The translations under genes and the position numbers were made by a program. A stretch of 64,000 nt of DNA from Mucilaginibacter tundrae (lineage in GTDB: Bacteria > Bacteroidota > Bacteroidia > Sphingobacteriales > Sphingobacteriaceae), in contig NZ_JACCBZ010000004.1 of the NCBI RefSeq assembly GCF_013408825.1, forward strand, positions 493,716 to 557,715. The letters are read 5' to 3'. Shown piece after piece: positions 16,907 through 26,746 of the stretch. The stretch's first letter is position 1; each line of letters opens with the position of its first letter. The notes under the pieces were generated by a model. The model was not told the DNA's origin. It saw only the letters and a program-made list of their open reading frames with translations, and made no database searches.

Positions 16907-17806
16907 TTAATTTCTTGGATGAAACTGTATAATCGTTCCCTTTAAGAATTCCCTGTCTAAATGCGTATAAATCTCCGTAGTGGTAATACTTTCATGCCCA
17001 AGCATTTCCTGTACTGCTCTGAGATCAGCACCGCCTTCAACCAAATGGGTAGCAAAAGAATGCCGGAAAGTGTGGGGGCTGATTGATTTTTTCAAACCAA
17101 TTATTTCCGCAAGTTGCTTTATCAGCGTAAAAATATAAATACGACTCAGTCTGCCACCCCGTTGGTTTAAAAAGACCATATCCTCCTCGCCTTTTTTAAT
17201 GGGAGTGTGTACCCGAACCTGTTCTATCCAAATTTTTAATGCTTTTACCGCCTCGCCGCCTATAGGCACTAATCGTTCCTTGCTTCCTTTGCCTGTTACT
17301 TTTATAAATTCTATATCGAGATACAGGTTTGATAATTTAAGTTCTGTTAATTCAGATACACGTAAACCGCAACCATAAAGTACTTCTAAAATAGCTTTGT
17401 TACGTGCGCCATCTGGTCGGGACAGATCAATAGCCGCTATCAATTTATTAATATCTTCATAGCTCAGTGTGTCCGGCAGTTTTCGTTGTATTTTGGGCGA
17501 TTCTAATAGTGCCGATGGATCATCTTGTATAATATCTTCCGTCAACATGTATTTATAAAAAGCCTTAATGCCTGATAAGATACGGGCTTGTGAGGATGGG
17601 ATCATGCCTAATTCGTTTACCCAGTTAATAAAAAGCCTCAGATCTGCCAGTTTTATATTTTCGGGCTTAAGTGGAGTGTTTTGAGCTTCACTGAATTGAC
17701 ATAATTTGTCAATGTCTCGACTGTAAGCTTCGATTGAATTAGGAGAAAGTGATTTTTCTAGTTTTAGGTAGGCCTGGAAACCTTTTATTGCCGAACGCCA
17801 ATCCAA
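16907..17806 (-). CDS. xerD: Tyrosine recombinase XerC/XerD type
   Basis: The 299-residue protein has the SAM-like N-terminal DNA-binding domain and a catalytic domain with all expected residues: R149, K173, H245-x-x-R248, H271 and Y280. It matches the Xer recombinases that resolve chromosome dimers at dif. The start codon is TTG: an in-frame stop lies two codons upstream and no early ATG exists, while MDWRSAIKGF is the usual Xer beginning. The short gap to the divergent aroQ start holds only the aroQ -7 element. It is more likely the housekeeping enzyme than a phage or transposon integrase, as no mobile genes surround it. Confidence 0.92.
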   Translation of the reverse strand: MDWRSAIKGFQAYLKLEKSLSPNSIEAYSRDIDKLCQFSEAQNTPLKPENIKLADLRLFINWVNELGMIPSSQARILSGIKAFYKYMLTEDIIQDDPSALLESPKIQRKLPDTLSYEDINKLIAAIDLSRPDGARNKAILEVLYGCGLRVSELTELKLSNLYLDIEFIKVTGKGSKERLVPIGGEAVKALKIWIEQVRVHTPIKKGEEDMVFLNQRGGRLSRIYIFTLIKQLAEIIGLKKSISPHTFRHSFATHLVEGGADLRAVQEMLGHESITTTEIYTHLDREFLKGTIIQFHPRN

Positions 17807-17832
17807 TTGATTTTAGTTTTAATGATTTTATG

Positions 17833-17840
17833 TAAGTTTG
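17833..17840 (+). promoter_or_regulatory. -7 promoter element of aroQ
   Basis: TAAGTTTG, a perfect TAnnTTTG match, lies 5 nt before the aroQ ATG at 17846. A TTG occurs about 23 nt further upstream, close to the expected -33 spacing. Confidence 0.6.
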
Positions 17841-17845
17841 AACTA

Positions 17846-18262
17846 ATGAAGATACAAATTATTAATGGCCCTAATTTAAACTTGTTGGGCGTTCGCGAGA
17901 AATCAATTTACGGCAATACGGGTTTTGAGTCTTATTTAGAAGACTTGCGCAAGCAATACCCTGATATACAGCTTGATTATTATCAGAGTAATGTTGAAGG
18001 CGAATTGATCAACAAATTACACGAAATTGGCTTTAGTTATGATGGTGTAGTTTTAAATGCCGGTGCTTATACGCACACATCGGTTGCTATTGCCGATGCT
18101 ATCGCTGCTATAACAACACCTGTTATTGAAGTACATATATCCAACGTATACAAACGCGAGGAGTTTAGACATCACTCAATGCTGGCTGCAAGCTGCAAAG
18201 GAGTGATTGCGGGCTTCGGATTAGAATCATATCGTTTAGGGGTGGAAAGCTTTATAATTTAG
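17846..18262 (+). CDS. aroQ: 3-Dehydroquinate dehydratase, type II
   Basis: The shikimate-pathway enzyme is a small dodecameric type II dehydratase. Typical blocks are INGPNLNLLG at the start, YQSNVEGELINKLHE, NAGAYTHTSVAIADA, and VHISNVYKREEFRHHS containing the catalytic histidine and arginine. The ORF extends back to 17807, but the ATG at 17846 gives the canonical N-terminus MKIQIINGPN; 138 residues result. A 9-bp hairpin follows the stop. Confidence 0.96.
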   Translation: MKIQIINGPNLNLLGVREKSIYGNTGFESYLEDLRKQYPDIQLDYYQSNVEGELINKLHEIGFSYDGVVLNAGAYTHTSVAIADAIAAITTPVIEVHISNVYKREEFRHHSMLAASCKGVIAGFGLESYRLGVESFII

Positions 18263-18271
18263 TTAATATTG

Positions 18272-18298
18272 CTTATTATTAATATATCGAATAATAAG
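18272..18298 (+). terminator. Hairpin after aroQ
   Basis: A perfect 9-bp inverted repeat, CTTATTATT (18272-18280) and AATAATAAG (18290-18298), has a 9-nt loop and is followed by a weakly T-rich stretch. It is A/T only, so termination strength is uncertain. Confidence 0.4.
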
Positions 18299-18320
18299 AC
18301 TGTATTTTATATTATAATCA

Positions 18321-20891
18321 ATGCTTAAAAAGAATAAATATCAGCTATTAATATTATTTCTATTCGCGTTGGTAGTTTCGCCAGCTGCCTTTGCACAAAA
18401 ATCAGTCACTGCAAGATTTTTAAGGGATAGGCAAAGGCGGGCTATGCATTCTCGTGATTCATTGTTGCGTGTGATCAATAAATCTGATACCTCGATAAAC
18501 AGTTTATTACAACGGGTTGAACAGTATACCACTACCTATAACCAGATAGGAAATACTTTAGCAGAAGGTCTTGATACAGCTGATATAAGCCAGAAACTTC
18601 CTCCGATAGTTAAAAGGCTCAGTAAAATGGATACGCTTATAAATACCCATAAAGCGAGCACCTTACGTTATTTATTTGTTTTAAGAGATATATTAGACCG
18701 CAGCCAAACGCAGCTGGAAGGCTGGCAATCGGACCTGCAAGATATTAGCACGTCGTTAATACAGAATCAAAATGATCTTATAAAATTCACTAAGGATTCG
18801 TTATTAAAGACTAACCCCAAAGACAGTTTATTAAAAAGCACTTTTTTTACCCAGAGAAAAGCCGTTTGGCTTTTATGGCGAACTACAGATGCGCAGAATC
18901 GAAATGACCTATCCAAGATCAATTTTCTGCAGGACAAGGTAGCTATTGCCTATACGGATGTTCTTGATGCATCTGACCATATCGATTCAAAAATAAAAAA
19001 GTTTGCCGACAAGGCTGTTGAAGGTGAATTTGGTTATATATGGCAACCCGCTCCGGAATATGATAACTTTAAGTCGCCTTTTAACAGTACGCTAAAGGTT
19101 AATAAGCTGTTGTTTAACTTTTTTATTATAAATGAAACGTTAACTCATTTAATCGGATTTTTGTTGCTTGCTGCAATACTAAGCTGGATACTATTTAACC
19201 GTATAAAGGTTAAGCGAAATGCAGAGCTTAATGAATCGCTACCCGAAAAGATCAATTATATTTATAAGCAGCCTGTTATTTCGTCGTTATTAGTTGCCAC
19301 TGCAATTGTACCTTATTTTTACAGTCACCCGCCTGTAGTGTTCACGGAGATCCTTTTTTTATTCCCGATGATATTTGTGTTGGTGTTTGTAAGAAAAGAG
19401 TTTCCACCAACAAAACTACACTTCTTACATGCTCTTTTTTGGATAACCATTGTTTATGGTGTAAGCAACTTATTTATCGAAATATCAAACATCGATAGGT
19501 TTGTAATACTTATTCTGAGCATAATCTCCATCACGGCCGGGTTGCTTTTCTACAAGAAAATCAAGCAAACACCGGACGCGTATCTTCCCTATTCAGGTTT
19601 AATTATAAAGATATTTATAGGCCTTCAATCTTTATCTTTATTACTGAACTTAACTGGCAGATTTAGTTTGGCTAAGATAATTGGCGTAACAGCAGCATTT
19701 AATTTGTGGTTACTGGTTATACTTTATTTTGCTATTCAAATTATTATCCAGGCTTTATTTCTGCAGTTTCAAACCAAAAAACCGGGTAGTATATTAGATT
19801 GGGTTGATTATGCTATCATAGAGCAGAAATTTAAAAAACTGCTAATCATATTGGCGAGCCTGGTGTGGCTGTTTTTCCTGTTCCAGAATTTAAATATTGA
19901 TGATGCAGCACGTGATTATGTTAGCGATTTTCTTGACCAATCACATACTGTAGGAGGCGCATCGTTCACGTTTGAAGGTTTTGTTATTTTTATTACGGTG
20001 ATATGGCTGTCATCTATTGTATCAAGGATCATTAGTTATTTTTATGATGTTTCATCGCTGCGTGTAAAGGATCTATCAATACAAAAAAAGAAAAACCGTA
20101 CGTCTACGCTTTTAATCAGGCTGGGGGTTTTCTCTGTAGGATTTCTGCTTGCTGTAGCAGCTTCAGGCTTTCCTTTGGATAAGATCACCATTATTATTAG
20201 CGCGTTTGGTATAGGCATAGGTTTTGGTTTGCAAAACATTGTAAACAACCTGGTATCAGGGTTGATACTGGCGTTTGAGAAGCCGGTACAGATAGGTGAT
20301 GTAATTGAAATAGATAGCCGCTCGGGTACTATAAGAGAGATTGGGGTAAGGTCGAGTAGGCTGACTACCAGCGATGGTGCAGAGGTGATTATCCCTAATG
20401 GCGATATGATCTCTCATCACGTGATCAACTGGACGCTGAGTAATAATAACCGCCGTATAGAGCTGATTGTTGGTGTGGCTTATGGGTCGGACATTGATAA
20501 GGTTAAAAAGATGTTAAAAGACATGCTGGCCGGCAGAGAAGATATTATGTCAGATCCTGCGCCATCGGTTTTCCTACATAACTTGAATGAGAGTTCTGTT
20601 GATTTCCGGATGTTTTTTTGGGCGGCGGATATCGCTACCTGGCTTGAATTAAAGAGCAGGGTTTTAACTGATATTTATGTAAAATTCGCTGAGGAAGGTA
20701 TAGAAATACCATTCCCAACCAGGGACATTAATTTTCATTTAAAAGATGAGCATATCCCCATCAATAGATTTGAAAAGGAAGAAGCTGACGATAAAGAAAA
20801 AATCATACCTGTAAAAGGGCAAAATGATAAAGACGAGGATTTACCGACCGATTCAGACGCTAGTAAAAGTTCTTCTGATCCAGTGAAGTAA
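18321..20891 (+). CDS. Mechanosensitive ion channel, MscS family (large, MscK/YbdG-like)
   Basis: The 856-residue protein starts with a signal peptide (cleaved near AFAQ), has a periplasmic helical region (about 30-260), several membrane helices (about 270-610), and then the MscS core. The pore-helix and beta-domain junction is seen in AFGIGIGFGLQNIVNN followed by EKPVQIGDVIEI (about residues 630-665). The C-terminus is a highly charged tail. Such large MscS homologues act as osmotic safety valves in the inner membrane. Its last 32 bases overlap the 3' end of the convergent glycosyltransferase gene. Confidence 0.92.
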   Translation: MLKKNKYQLLILFLFALVVSPAAFAQKSVTARFLRDRQRRAMHSRDSLLRVINKSDTSINSLLQRVEQYTTTYNQIGNTLAEGLDTADISQKLPPIVKRLSKMDTLINTHKASTLRYLFVLRDILDRSQTQLEGWQSDLQDISTSLIQNQNDLIKFTKDSLLKTNPKDSLLKSTFFTQRKAVWLLWRTTDAQNRNDLSKINFLQDKVAIAYTDVLDASDHIDSKIKKFADKAVEGEFGYIWQPAPEYDNFKSPFNSTLKVNKLLFNFFIINETLTHLIGFLLLAAILSWILFNRIKVKRNAELNESLPEKINYIYKQPVISSLLVATAIVPYFYSHPPVVFTEILFLFPMIFVLVFVRKEFPPTKLHFLHALFWITIVYGVSNLFIEISNIDRFVILILSIISITAGLLFYKKIKQTPDAYLPYSGLIIKIFIGLQSLSLLLNLTGRFSLAKIIGVTAAFNLWLLVILYFAIQIIIQALFLQFQTKKPGSILDWVDYAIIEQKFKKLLIILASLVWLFFLFQNLNIDDAARDYVSDFLDQSHTVGGASFTFEGFVIFITVIWLSSIVSRIISYFYDVSSLRVKDLSIQKKKNRTSTLLIRLGVFSVGFLLAVAASGFPLDKITIIISAFGIGIGFGLQNIVNNLVSGLILAFEKPVQIGDVIEIDSRSGTIREIGVRSSRLTTSDGAEVIIPNGDMISHHVINWTLSNNNRRIELIVGVAYGSDIDKVKKMLKDMLAGREDIMSDPAPSVFLHNLNESSVDFRMFFWAADIATWLELKSRVLTDIYVKFAEEGIEIPFPTRDINFHLKDEHIPINRFEKEEADDKEKIIPVKGQNDKDEDLPTDSDASKSSSDPVK

Positions 20892-21888
20892 AGGAACGTT
20901 TCTTTCTGATAAAGAATTCAGCTATTATACTGCCTTTGTACATGCCTTTCAACCGTGACTTATCTTTATGAATAATAGTTTTTTCAGAGTGAAAAAGGTG
21001 CCTTATAAAGTTTCGGTGCGCTTTGCTAACTGCTGCCGCGTCTTTGCGTTTGCCTTCGTTTATGAACCTTAGCAGGGCCATAAAATCCATAAAATACCGG
21101 GTGGTTATTACGTAAAGTGATCGCCAATAAGGCAAATTCTTTTTAAGTAGTAGCAGGTTATTCCTGAAGTTTAAATAGGTTTTAAATGGGTTCTCAGTGT
21201 TCAATGTGCCACCACCAAGATGAAATACTTCTGATTGCGCACAGTACATGATCTTGTACCCCATGTTTTTTAAGCGCCAGCAAAGGTCAATTTCTTCCAT
21301 GTGGGCAAAAAAGCGATCGTCGAAACCACCGGCTTCGTCCCAGCATTTCTTTTTGATAAAGAGTGCTGCCCCTGATGCCCAAAATATTTCGCCTGATTGT
21401 TCATACTGGCCTTTATCCTGTTCTATCTCATAAAATACACGTCCGCGGCAAAATGGATAGCCATAGCTGTCTATAAAACCACCGGCTGCACCGGCATGCT
21501 CAAAACTATCTTTTTGTAAGTATGCTTTTATTTTAGGGGCGGCGGCGGCTATCAGCGGATCGCCTTCCATTAATTCGATAACTGGGGCTATCCAACCGGG
21601 ATGAACTTCAACATCAGAATTTAACAGGATATAATAATCAGCCTCAACCTGTTCTAAAACCTTATTGTAACCACCTGTAAATCCATAATTCGCGCCTGTT
21701 TCAATTATTCTTATCGATGGGTATAGGCCTTTTACAAAAGCAACTGACTCATCAGTTGAGCCGTTATCCCCAACAATAATATCCAGATTAGGCCAAACAG
21801 AACTTAGTACAGAAGGGAGGAATGTGCGTAAGTGTTCAACGCCATTCCAATTCAATATAACTATGGCAACTTTAGGTGTATAATTCAT
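20860..21888 (-). CDS. Glycosyltransferase family 2
   Basis: The 342-residue GT2 enzyme has a nucleotide-binding start VAIVILNWNGVEHL, the DNGSTDES motif, a DxD-like LLNSDVEV motif, and a later HMEEIDLCWRL block with the likely catalytic acid. There is no membrane-spanning region except a possible C-terminal amphipathic part, so it acts on the cytoplasmic face, probably transferring a sugar to a lipid-linked or surface glycan. It resembles rhamnosyltransferase-like GT2s. It starts one base after the LpxL-like gene and overlaps the end of the convergent MscS gene. Confidence 0.9.
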   Translation of the reverse strand: MNYTPKVAIVILNWNGVEHLRTFLPSVLSSVWPNLDIIVGDNGSTDESVAFVKGLYPSIRIIETGANYGFTGGYNKVLEQVEADYYILLNSDVEVHPGWIAPVIELMEGDPLIAAAAPKIKAYLQKDSFEHAGAAGGFIDSYGYPFCRGRVFYEIEQDKGQYEQSGEIFWASGAALFIKKKCWDEAGGFDDRFFAHMEEIDLCWRLKNMGYKIMYCAQSEVFHLGGGTLNTENPFKTYLNFRNNLLLLKKNLPYWRSLYVITTRYFMDFMALLRFINEGKRKDAAAVSKAHRNFIRHLFHSEKTIIHKDKSRLKGMYKGSIIAEFFIRKKRSFTSLDQKNFY

Positions 21889-21889
21889 T

Positions 21890-22771
21890 CTATATAATAT
21901 CCTCCGGCTTAAACTTCCATCTTCTGTGCGACCATAGCCAGTATGGCGGGTCGCGTTTTATCATATTTTCCAGGCAAGTTACATATGCTGTGGTAATTTC
22001 GTATTCAGTCGTTTCCTTAGGATTTTCGGTTAAAGTTATGGCCTTATATTCGTAATGACCCCGCTTTTTGTATTGCAGATCGCAAAATATAACAACGGGG
22101 TTAGTTAACTTAGCAATTTTTTCAATCCCCAAAAAAAATGCCGTTGGCTGATTTAAAAAGGTAGTAAAATAAGTAGCTTCGTGTTTAACCGGTGTTTGGT
22201 CGGCTACAAAAACACTCATTATTGTTTCATCTTTTGCTTTTACAATAGTACGCAGCACATTTTTCATGGCCACCATTTCGGCCCCGAACCTTGTACGCAT
22301 GTTGTTAAAAAAATCATTAATAACATTATTGGTTAAGGGCTTATATACGATCAACAATCTTTTATCAAGAAGTAAACTCACCTTTAATGCAGACATTTCC
22401 CAGTTGCCATAATGGCCTACCGCCAGCATAACACTTTTACCTTGTTTTAGGTAATCGGTAACCACGTGCGCATTGGGGGCTGATATCCTTTTGGAAATAC
22501 TTTTTTCGGACGCGGTTACCATCTTTACAGTTTCCACCATCAAATCGGCAAGGTATTTAAAGTATTTTTTTTCTATGGAATGGCGTTCTTTATCCGACTT
22601 CTCCGGAAATGCATTTCGCAAGTTTTCCTGTACCACCTTGCGGCGATAACCTACTATATAATAAATCACTACGAATAGAAAATCGGAGATGAGGTACAAA
22701 ATCCAAAAGGGTAATAATGACATTAGGTATAAAAAGAATACACCTAATCTTGAAAGCCCTTTATTAATCAT
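21890..22771 (-). CDS. Lysophospholipid/lipid A acyltransferase (LpxL/HtrB family)
   Basis: The 293-residue protein has an N-terminal membrane segment and the acyltransferase motif H120-YGNW-E125 (HxxxxE form), followed by FVADQTP. This matches the LpxL/LpxM lauroyl/myristoyl acyltransferase family, which adds secondary acyl chains to lipid A on the inner membrane. It is followed directly by a GT2 gene. A perfect -7 element TATGTTTG (22794-22801) lies 22 nt before the ATG, so this gene has a normal short leader. Confidence 0.92.
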   Translation of the reverse strand: MINKGLSRLGVFFLYLMSLLPFWILYLISDFLFVVIYYIVGYRRKVVQENLRNAFPEKSDKERHSIEKKYFKYLADLMVETVKMVTASEKSISKRISAPNAHVVTDYLKQGKSVMLAVGHYGNWEMSALKVSLLLDKRLLIVYKPLTNNVINDFFNNMRTRFGAEMVAMKNVLRTIVKAKDETIMSVFVADQTPVKHEATYFTTFLNQPTAFFLGIEKIAKLTNPVVIFCDLQYKKRGHYEYKAITLTENPKETTEYEITTAYVTCLENMIKRDPPYWLWSHRRWKFKPEDII

Positions 22772-22793
22772 TATTTTCGCCGTGTTTTATCTG

Positions 22794-22801
22794 CAAACAT
22801 A
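22794..22801 (-). promoter_or_regulatory. -7 promoter element of the acyltransferase operon
   Basis: The minus strand reads TATGTTTG, a perfect TAnnTTTG match. The spacer to the ATG is 22 nt, in contrast to the leaderless pattern elsewhere in the window. Confidence 0.55.
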
Positions 22802-22810
22802 AAAAATATT

Positions 22811-23425
22811 ATGATTGAAAACGGTGCTGTTTTACCAATGTGCTATCTTCCGCCGGTTGAGCTTTTTGTTGAGCTTAATAAATACAAACCTAATGTACTA
22901 ATTGAGCGTGAAGAGCATTTCCCAAAACAAACCTATCGTAACCGGGCGAGTATTTATTCGCCTGATGGTGTGTTAACGCTTACTGTGCCTGTTGTTAAAG
23001 GATCAAAGAACCACACTGTAATTAAGGATGTTAAGATAAGCTATGACTTTAAGTGGCAGCGCGCGCATTGGATGGGATTACAAACCTGCTACCGCAGTTC
23101 CGCTTATTTTGAATATTACGAGGATGACTTCGCCCCATTTTATGAAAAAAACTTCGAGTATTTGTTTGACTATAATCAACGGTTAATGGAATTATTGATC
23201 AAGCTCACCAAAATAAAAACATCCTTAACTTATACTGAAACTTACGAAGAAGCATATCCTGCGCTTACCGATCTAAGAAATACGATCAGCCCTAAAATAG
23301 AAAATGAATCTTTTCAGCAGAAACCATATTTCCAGGTTTTTGAAGACCGGCATGGTTTTATTAGAAACATGAGTATAGTTGATCTGCTATTTAACCAGGG
23401 GCCGCAAACTTTAAGCTATTTGTAG
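22811..23425 (+). CDS. WbqC-family protein
   Basis: The 204-residue protein begins VLPMCYLPPVELFVEL and has the typical WbqC block EEHFPKQTYRNRASI followed by TLTVPVVKGSKNHTVIKDV. WbqC proteins occur in O-antigen and other glycan clusters and are thought to aid sugar modification or transfer; the reaction is not firmly known. It is divergent from the LpxL-like gene and convergent with the hexapeptide transferase, with no spacer to the latter. Its place next to lipid A and glycosyltransferase genes supports a cell-surface role. Confidence 0.88.
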   Translation: MIENGAVLPMCYLPPVELFVELNKYKPNVLIEREEHFPKQTYRNRASIYSPDGVLTLTVPVVKGSKNHTVIKDVKISYDFKWQRAHWMGLQTCYRSSAYFEYYEDDFAPFYEKNFEYLFDYNQRLMELLIKLTKIKTSLTYTETYEEAYPALTDLRNTISPKIENESFQQKPYFQVFEDRHGFIRNMSIVDLLFNQGPQTLSYL

Positions 23426-24052
23426 TTATTTTAGCTTAGCGGCACTTATCCACTCACCGGTTGTAAAATCATATTGTTTAATGATTTTAGCGGGATTGCC
23501 CGCTACAACCGAATAAGGCGGCACATTTTTAGTAACCACTGCCCCACCTGCTACTACGCTGTGCTTACCAATAGTAACACCCGATGTGATAACCGAGTTT
23601 GCTGCTATCCAACAATCATCTTCAATAATAATAGGCGAAACCACTATTTTTTGTTTTGATATTGGAATGGTTATATCCCGATATTCATGATTTAAACCGC
23701 TGGCTACTATATTTTGGGCGAAAATTACATTGTTGCCGATGGTTACCGGGCCAATGATCACATTACTCATCCCGATTAATGTATCATCACCAATGATTAC
23801 GTCGCCAACACCGTTGTTGATCGTGCTAAAATCTTCAATTACCGCATTTCGCCCCATGTTGAATTTGTTAAAAGGCAACACATCAATCCGGGTACGCCAT
23901 TTTATACTCGCGCCCCTGCCCTTTTTGTGCACTATTGGGTTTATAAACCATTTAACCCATAATCGCGGCCTGGCTTCGCCAGTTGGTATCAGTAACCAAT
24001 GAACAAACTTTTTTAAACCGGGATTACTTTTGATCTTATCTTTTAATGACAT
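23426..24052 (-). CDS. Left-handed beta-helix (hexapeptide) acyltransferase
   Basis: The protein has about 80-190 residues of hexapeptide repeats ([IV]-G-D/N-x-x-[LIV]), for example [10 protein letters not shown] and [19 protein letters not shown], and ends with the usual [10 protein letters not shown] segment. This is the serine-acetyltransferase/maltose-O-acetyltransferase fold; the substrate is probably a sugar of the surface glycan. The frame opens at 24088, but the ATG at 24052 ([10 protein letters not shown]) is preferred because it starts right after the stop of the upstream GT2 gene instead of overlapping it. 208 residues. Confidence 0.88.
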   Translation of the reverse strand: MSLKDKIKSNPGLKKFVHWLLIPTGEARPRLWVKWFINPIVHKKGRGASIKWRTRIDVLPFNKFNMGRNAVIEDFSTINNGVGDVIIGDDTLIGMSNVIIGPVTIGNNVIFAQNIVASGLNHEYRDITIPISKQKIVVSPIIIEDDCWIAANSVITSGVTIGKHSVVAGGAVVTKNVPPYSVVAGNPAKIIKQYDFTTGEWISAAKLK

Positions 24053-24053
24053 G

Positions 24054-25226
24054 TTACTGCTCCCTTTTTGCTTTTTCCCATACAGCACTTTGCCTGCCCG
24101 ATAAATATCGTCCTATACCCATAATTACAGCATAATTCATCATGCAGAAATAGTATGGGATAAAAAATATTTTGATTTTTATGTGCCGCTCTTCCATTAT
24201 CCAGCCGGATATCGCCAGTAAATAAAATCCGACCTGTGCTAATAGTAATAGTTGATAGGTTAATTCAATACTGCCCATAAAAACGATATATAGATTGATA
24301 AGTAGTGCTAATATCATCAGGAATGGTACGATCGTCCACCTTAATACCCGGTGACTCACGTATTGAAAAGTTAGAACCGGATACGGGATAGGGTTAAGCA
24401 GTGCTTTTAACCGGATAATGGATTGTATCCCTCCAGCAGCTATCCTGATCTTACGTTTTAACTCTTCGGTAACATTTTGCGAGGCAGTTTCGGTAGCAAA
24501 GGCAGCGGGTTCATAAATAACACGGTAGCCATTTTGGGCAACTATCAGCGAGATCATAAAATCATCTAAAATAGTATCAGGGGCAACAGGCTGATATAAT
24601 TCGGTGCGAATACTGAATAATTCACCAGCCGCGCCAACTACTGAATATAATTCGGAATCCCAGGCCTTTAATTTGGACTCGTATTTCCAGTAGAACCCCT
24701 CGCCTGCTGTGGCGTTGGCTCCTGCAGAATAAACACGCTTCTCGCCTGCCACGGCGCCGACTTTCGCATTGCTATAATGGCGACAAATATTTATAAGCGC
24801 ATCACCGTTTAAAAATGTATTGGCGTCAGTAAAAACCACTACTTCTGTATTTACAGTCTCCATAGCGCGGTGAATGGCCGCGATCTTACCTTTACGCTCA
24901 GCGCTGTGCATTGCCCGTATTTGCGGATATGATTTAACTATATCGGCTGAACCATCAGTAGAACCATCGGTAATAAAAACAAACTCTAATTTATCAGCGG
25001 GATAAACAAGCGCGAGGGTATTTTTGATCTTCTCACCCATTAAACCCTCTTCATTGTAAGCAGCTACAACTATTGTACAGGTTGGCAAGGCATCAAAATT
25101 AATTTCAGGAATTATGACATCACCCTTTACCATTCGTTTTATTTTAACGATGATAAACAGCAGTATACCATAACCAAAAAAAGCATAGAAGGCGATAAAC
25201 AGGCTTAACCAAAGTAGTATTGTCAT
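24054..25226 (-). CDS. Membrane-bound glycosyltransferase family 2
   Basis: The 390-residue protein has one N-terminal membrane helix, a GT2 catalytic domain ([31 protein letters not shown], then LDDFMIS) and three C-terminal membrane helices. This layout resembles processive or polyprenyl-linked GT2s, but a clear QxxRW motif is not visible (the region reads [12 protein letters not shown]). It is flanked by a GT2 gene 5 bases upstream and the acyltransferase immediately downstream, forming a three-gene operon for glycan synthesis. Confidence 0.9.
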   Translation of the reverse strand: MTILLWLSLFIAFYAFFGYGILLFIIVKIKRMVKGDVIIPEINFDALPTCTIVVAAYNEEGLMGEKIKNTLALVYPADKLEFVFITDGSTDGSADIVKSYPQIRAMHSAERKGKIAAIHRAMETVNTEVVVFTDANTFLNGDALINICRHYSNAKVGAVAGEKRVYSAGANATAGEGFYWKYESKLKAWDSELYSVVGAAGELFSIRTELYQPVAPDTILDDFMISLIVAQNGYRVIYEPAAFATETASQNVTEELKRKIRIAAGGIQSIIRLKALLNPIPYPVLTFQYVSHRVLRWTIVPFLMILALLINLYIVFMGSIELTYQLLLLAQVGFYLLAISGWIMEERHIKIKIFFIPYYFCMMNYAVIMGIGRYLSGRQSAVWEKAKREQ

Positions 25227-25231
25227 GCTTT

Positions 25232-26146
25232 TTAATTAATTGGATAACCCGTTTTTTTACTATCAGTTGATTGGGTAATGTTCCACCAAATGGCTTTGAG
25301 CAATAAAGCAGCAAAGCCTTTATAACCTTTTGTTATATACGATAGCATATTGCGTGGAGTTACAATACATGCAAAGTAAACATAAAAAAATAATCGGGCC
25401 TGTACAGGTGCGTTTCTGCGGATGAACAATATCCGGTTACGGTTCATGAAATATTCCTTTAAACCGCTTACTTTGCCAACTGAGATTGATTCTTTATGAT
25501 AGATCATAGCCCGGGTATCAACCCAAACTTCGTAACCTGTTTTTTTTATCCTATCGCACCAATCAAACTCTTCATAATACAAAAAAAAGTTTTCCGCCAT
25601 TAAGCCTGCTTTATCAATGGCCTCACGCCTCACCAGCATGGCAGCACCATGTATGTATCCTGTCGGGGCGGTTATATTATCATACTGTCCGTTATCTGTT
25701 TCAAATTGGCCAATGCAGTGGTTTCGGCAGGTATAATAGTTCATGGTGGTATAACCCGTATATTGGATCATTTCCGGCTTATCGAAATACATTAGTTTTG
25801 GTGATATTATGCCTATCTCGGGACGCTCATCCAACGTATTGACAAGTGTATTAATTAGTCCTGGCGTGAATTCGGTATCGTTATTTACAAAAAACAGGTA
25901 CTTGCCCGTTGCTTCTTTAACGCCTAGATTGTTACCGCCTGCAAAGCCAAGGTTTATTTTAGACCGGATAAATTTGATTCCGGGATAATTAATTTGCCAG
26001 TTGGGTAGCTCATTTATTTTACTTCCGTTATCAACCACAATAATCTCTATATTCGGGTAGGTATTGGTAGTGCTGATGGATGACAATAGTTCTTCGGTAA
26101 CGAAACTTTGATTGAAGTTTACCGTAATGATGGAAACACTGTTCAT
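25232..26146 (-). CDS. Glycosyltransferase family 2 (rhamnosyltransferase-like)
   Basis: The GT2 enzyme starts SIITVNFNQSFVTEELL, with VVDNGSK and FVNNDTEF (DxD-like) motifs and a later YYEEFDWCDRIKK block with the catalytic acid. The ORF reaches back to 26209, but the ATG at 26146 (MNSVSIITVN) gives the standard N-terminus; 304 residues. A near -7 element (TACTTTTC) lies about 36 nt upstream. It is first in a three-gene glycan operon and divergent from the partner-switching operon. Confidence 0.88.
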   Translation of the reverse strand: MNSVSIITVNFNQSFVTEELLSSISTTNTYPNIEIIVVDNGSKINELPNWQINYPGIKFIRSKINLGFAGGNNLGVKEATGKYLFFVNNDTEFTPGLINTLVNTLDERPEIGIISPKLMYFDKPEMIQYTGYTTMNYYTCRNHCIGQFETDNGQYDNITAPTGYIHGAAMLVRREAIDKAGLMAENFFLYYEEFDWCDRIKKTGYEVWVDTRAMIYHKESISVGKVSGLKEYFMNRNRILFIRRNAPVQARLFFYVYFACIVTPRNMLSYITKGYKGFAALLLKAIWWNITQSTDSKKTGYPIN

Positions 26147-26245
26147 CTGAAGGGAAATTTGAATTGGCAGTTTATTTATTGAAAAGTAAAGATTAGAATC
26201 CGTTATCAAAAATAATATTACAAAAGAACGTACGCGTTTAGTTAT

Positions 26246-26740
26246 ATGACTGAAAACAAAGCGGAAATTGATAAAAAAATGAACGAACTGATAGCGTTAC
26301 TCGCTAAAAGTGACCTCAGTAGTGAAACGGCTAAAGCTATACGCGACCGGTTTAATGCAGCTATAAAAAGTTCCGGCCCCAAGCTTGAGCAAATAGAAGC
26401 CTTTTATAAGTTGGACACCGATAATACCCCACGAGAGGCGTTGCTGGATGAGTTTAGCATATTATTATCAAATAATCAATTCGATAGTAAAATCTCCAAG
26501 AAACACCTGCGTGGTGAACGCTTATCAAAAATGGTTTTAGTGGTGATAGGTATTGTGATGATAACACTTGGCTTCGCGATGATCATTATGCCCGCTCCGC
26601 CATTTTTTGAAATGTACACCATATTTTACTTCACCCGGGATGATGGTATTACGGTGATGGATTTGATATCCTTATTAATAGTTTTGGCCGGAGTTTACTT
26701 TTTAATCAAAGGCGTTTACCGTAATTCAGCCCGTAAATAG
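26246..26740 (+). CDS. Small membrane protein with helical N-terminus, first in partner-switch operon
   Basis: The 164-residue protein has a charged helical N-terminal half (about 1-90) and two membrane helices near residues 93-120 and 138-157. I do not recognise a family. It starts the operon 26246-28753; the stop is 6 nt before the REC-PP2C gene. It may connect the signalling module to the membrane, but this is only inferred from position. Confidence 0.7.
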   Translation: MTENKAEIDKKMNELIALLAKSDLSSETAKAIRDRFNAAIKSSGPKLEQIEAFYKLDTDNTPREALLDEFSILLSNNQFDSKISKKHLRGERLSKMVLVVIGIVMITLGFAMIIMPAPPFFEMYTIFYFTRDDGITVMDLISLLIVLAGVYFLIKGVYRNSARK

Positions 26741-26746
26741 TAACCA

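Noticed and set aside
16907..17806. Phage or transposon integrase
   Set aside because: No mobile genes, att-like repeats or tRNA nearby; the sequence fits housekeeping Xer.
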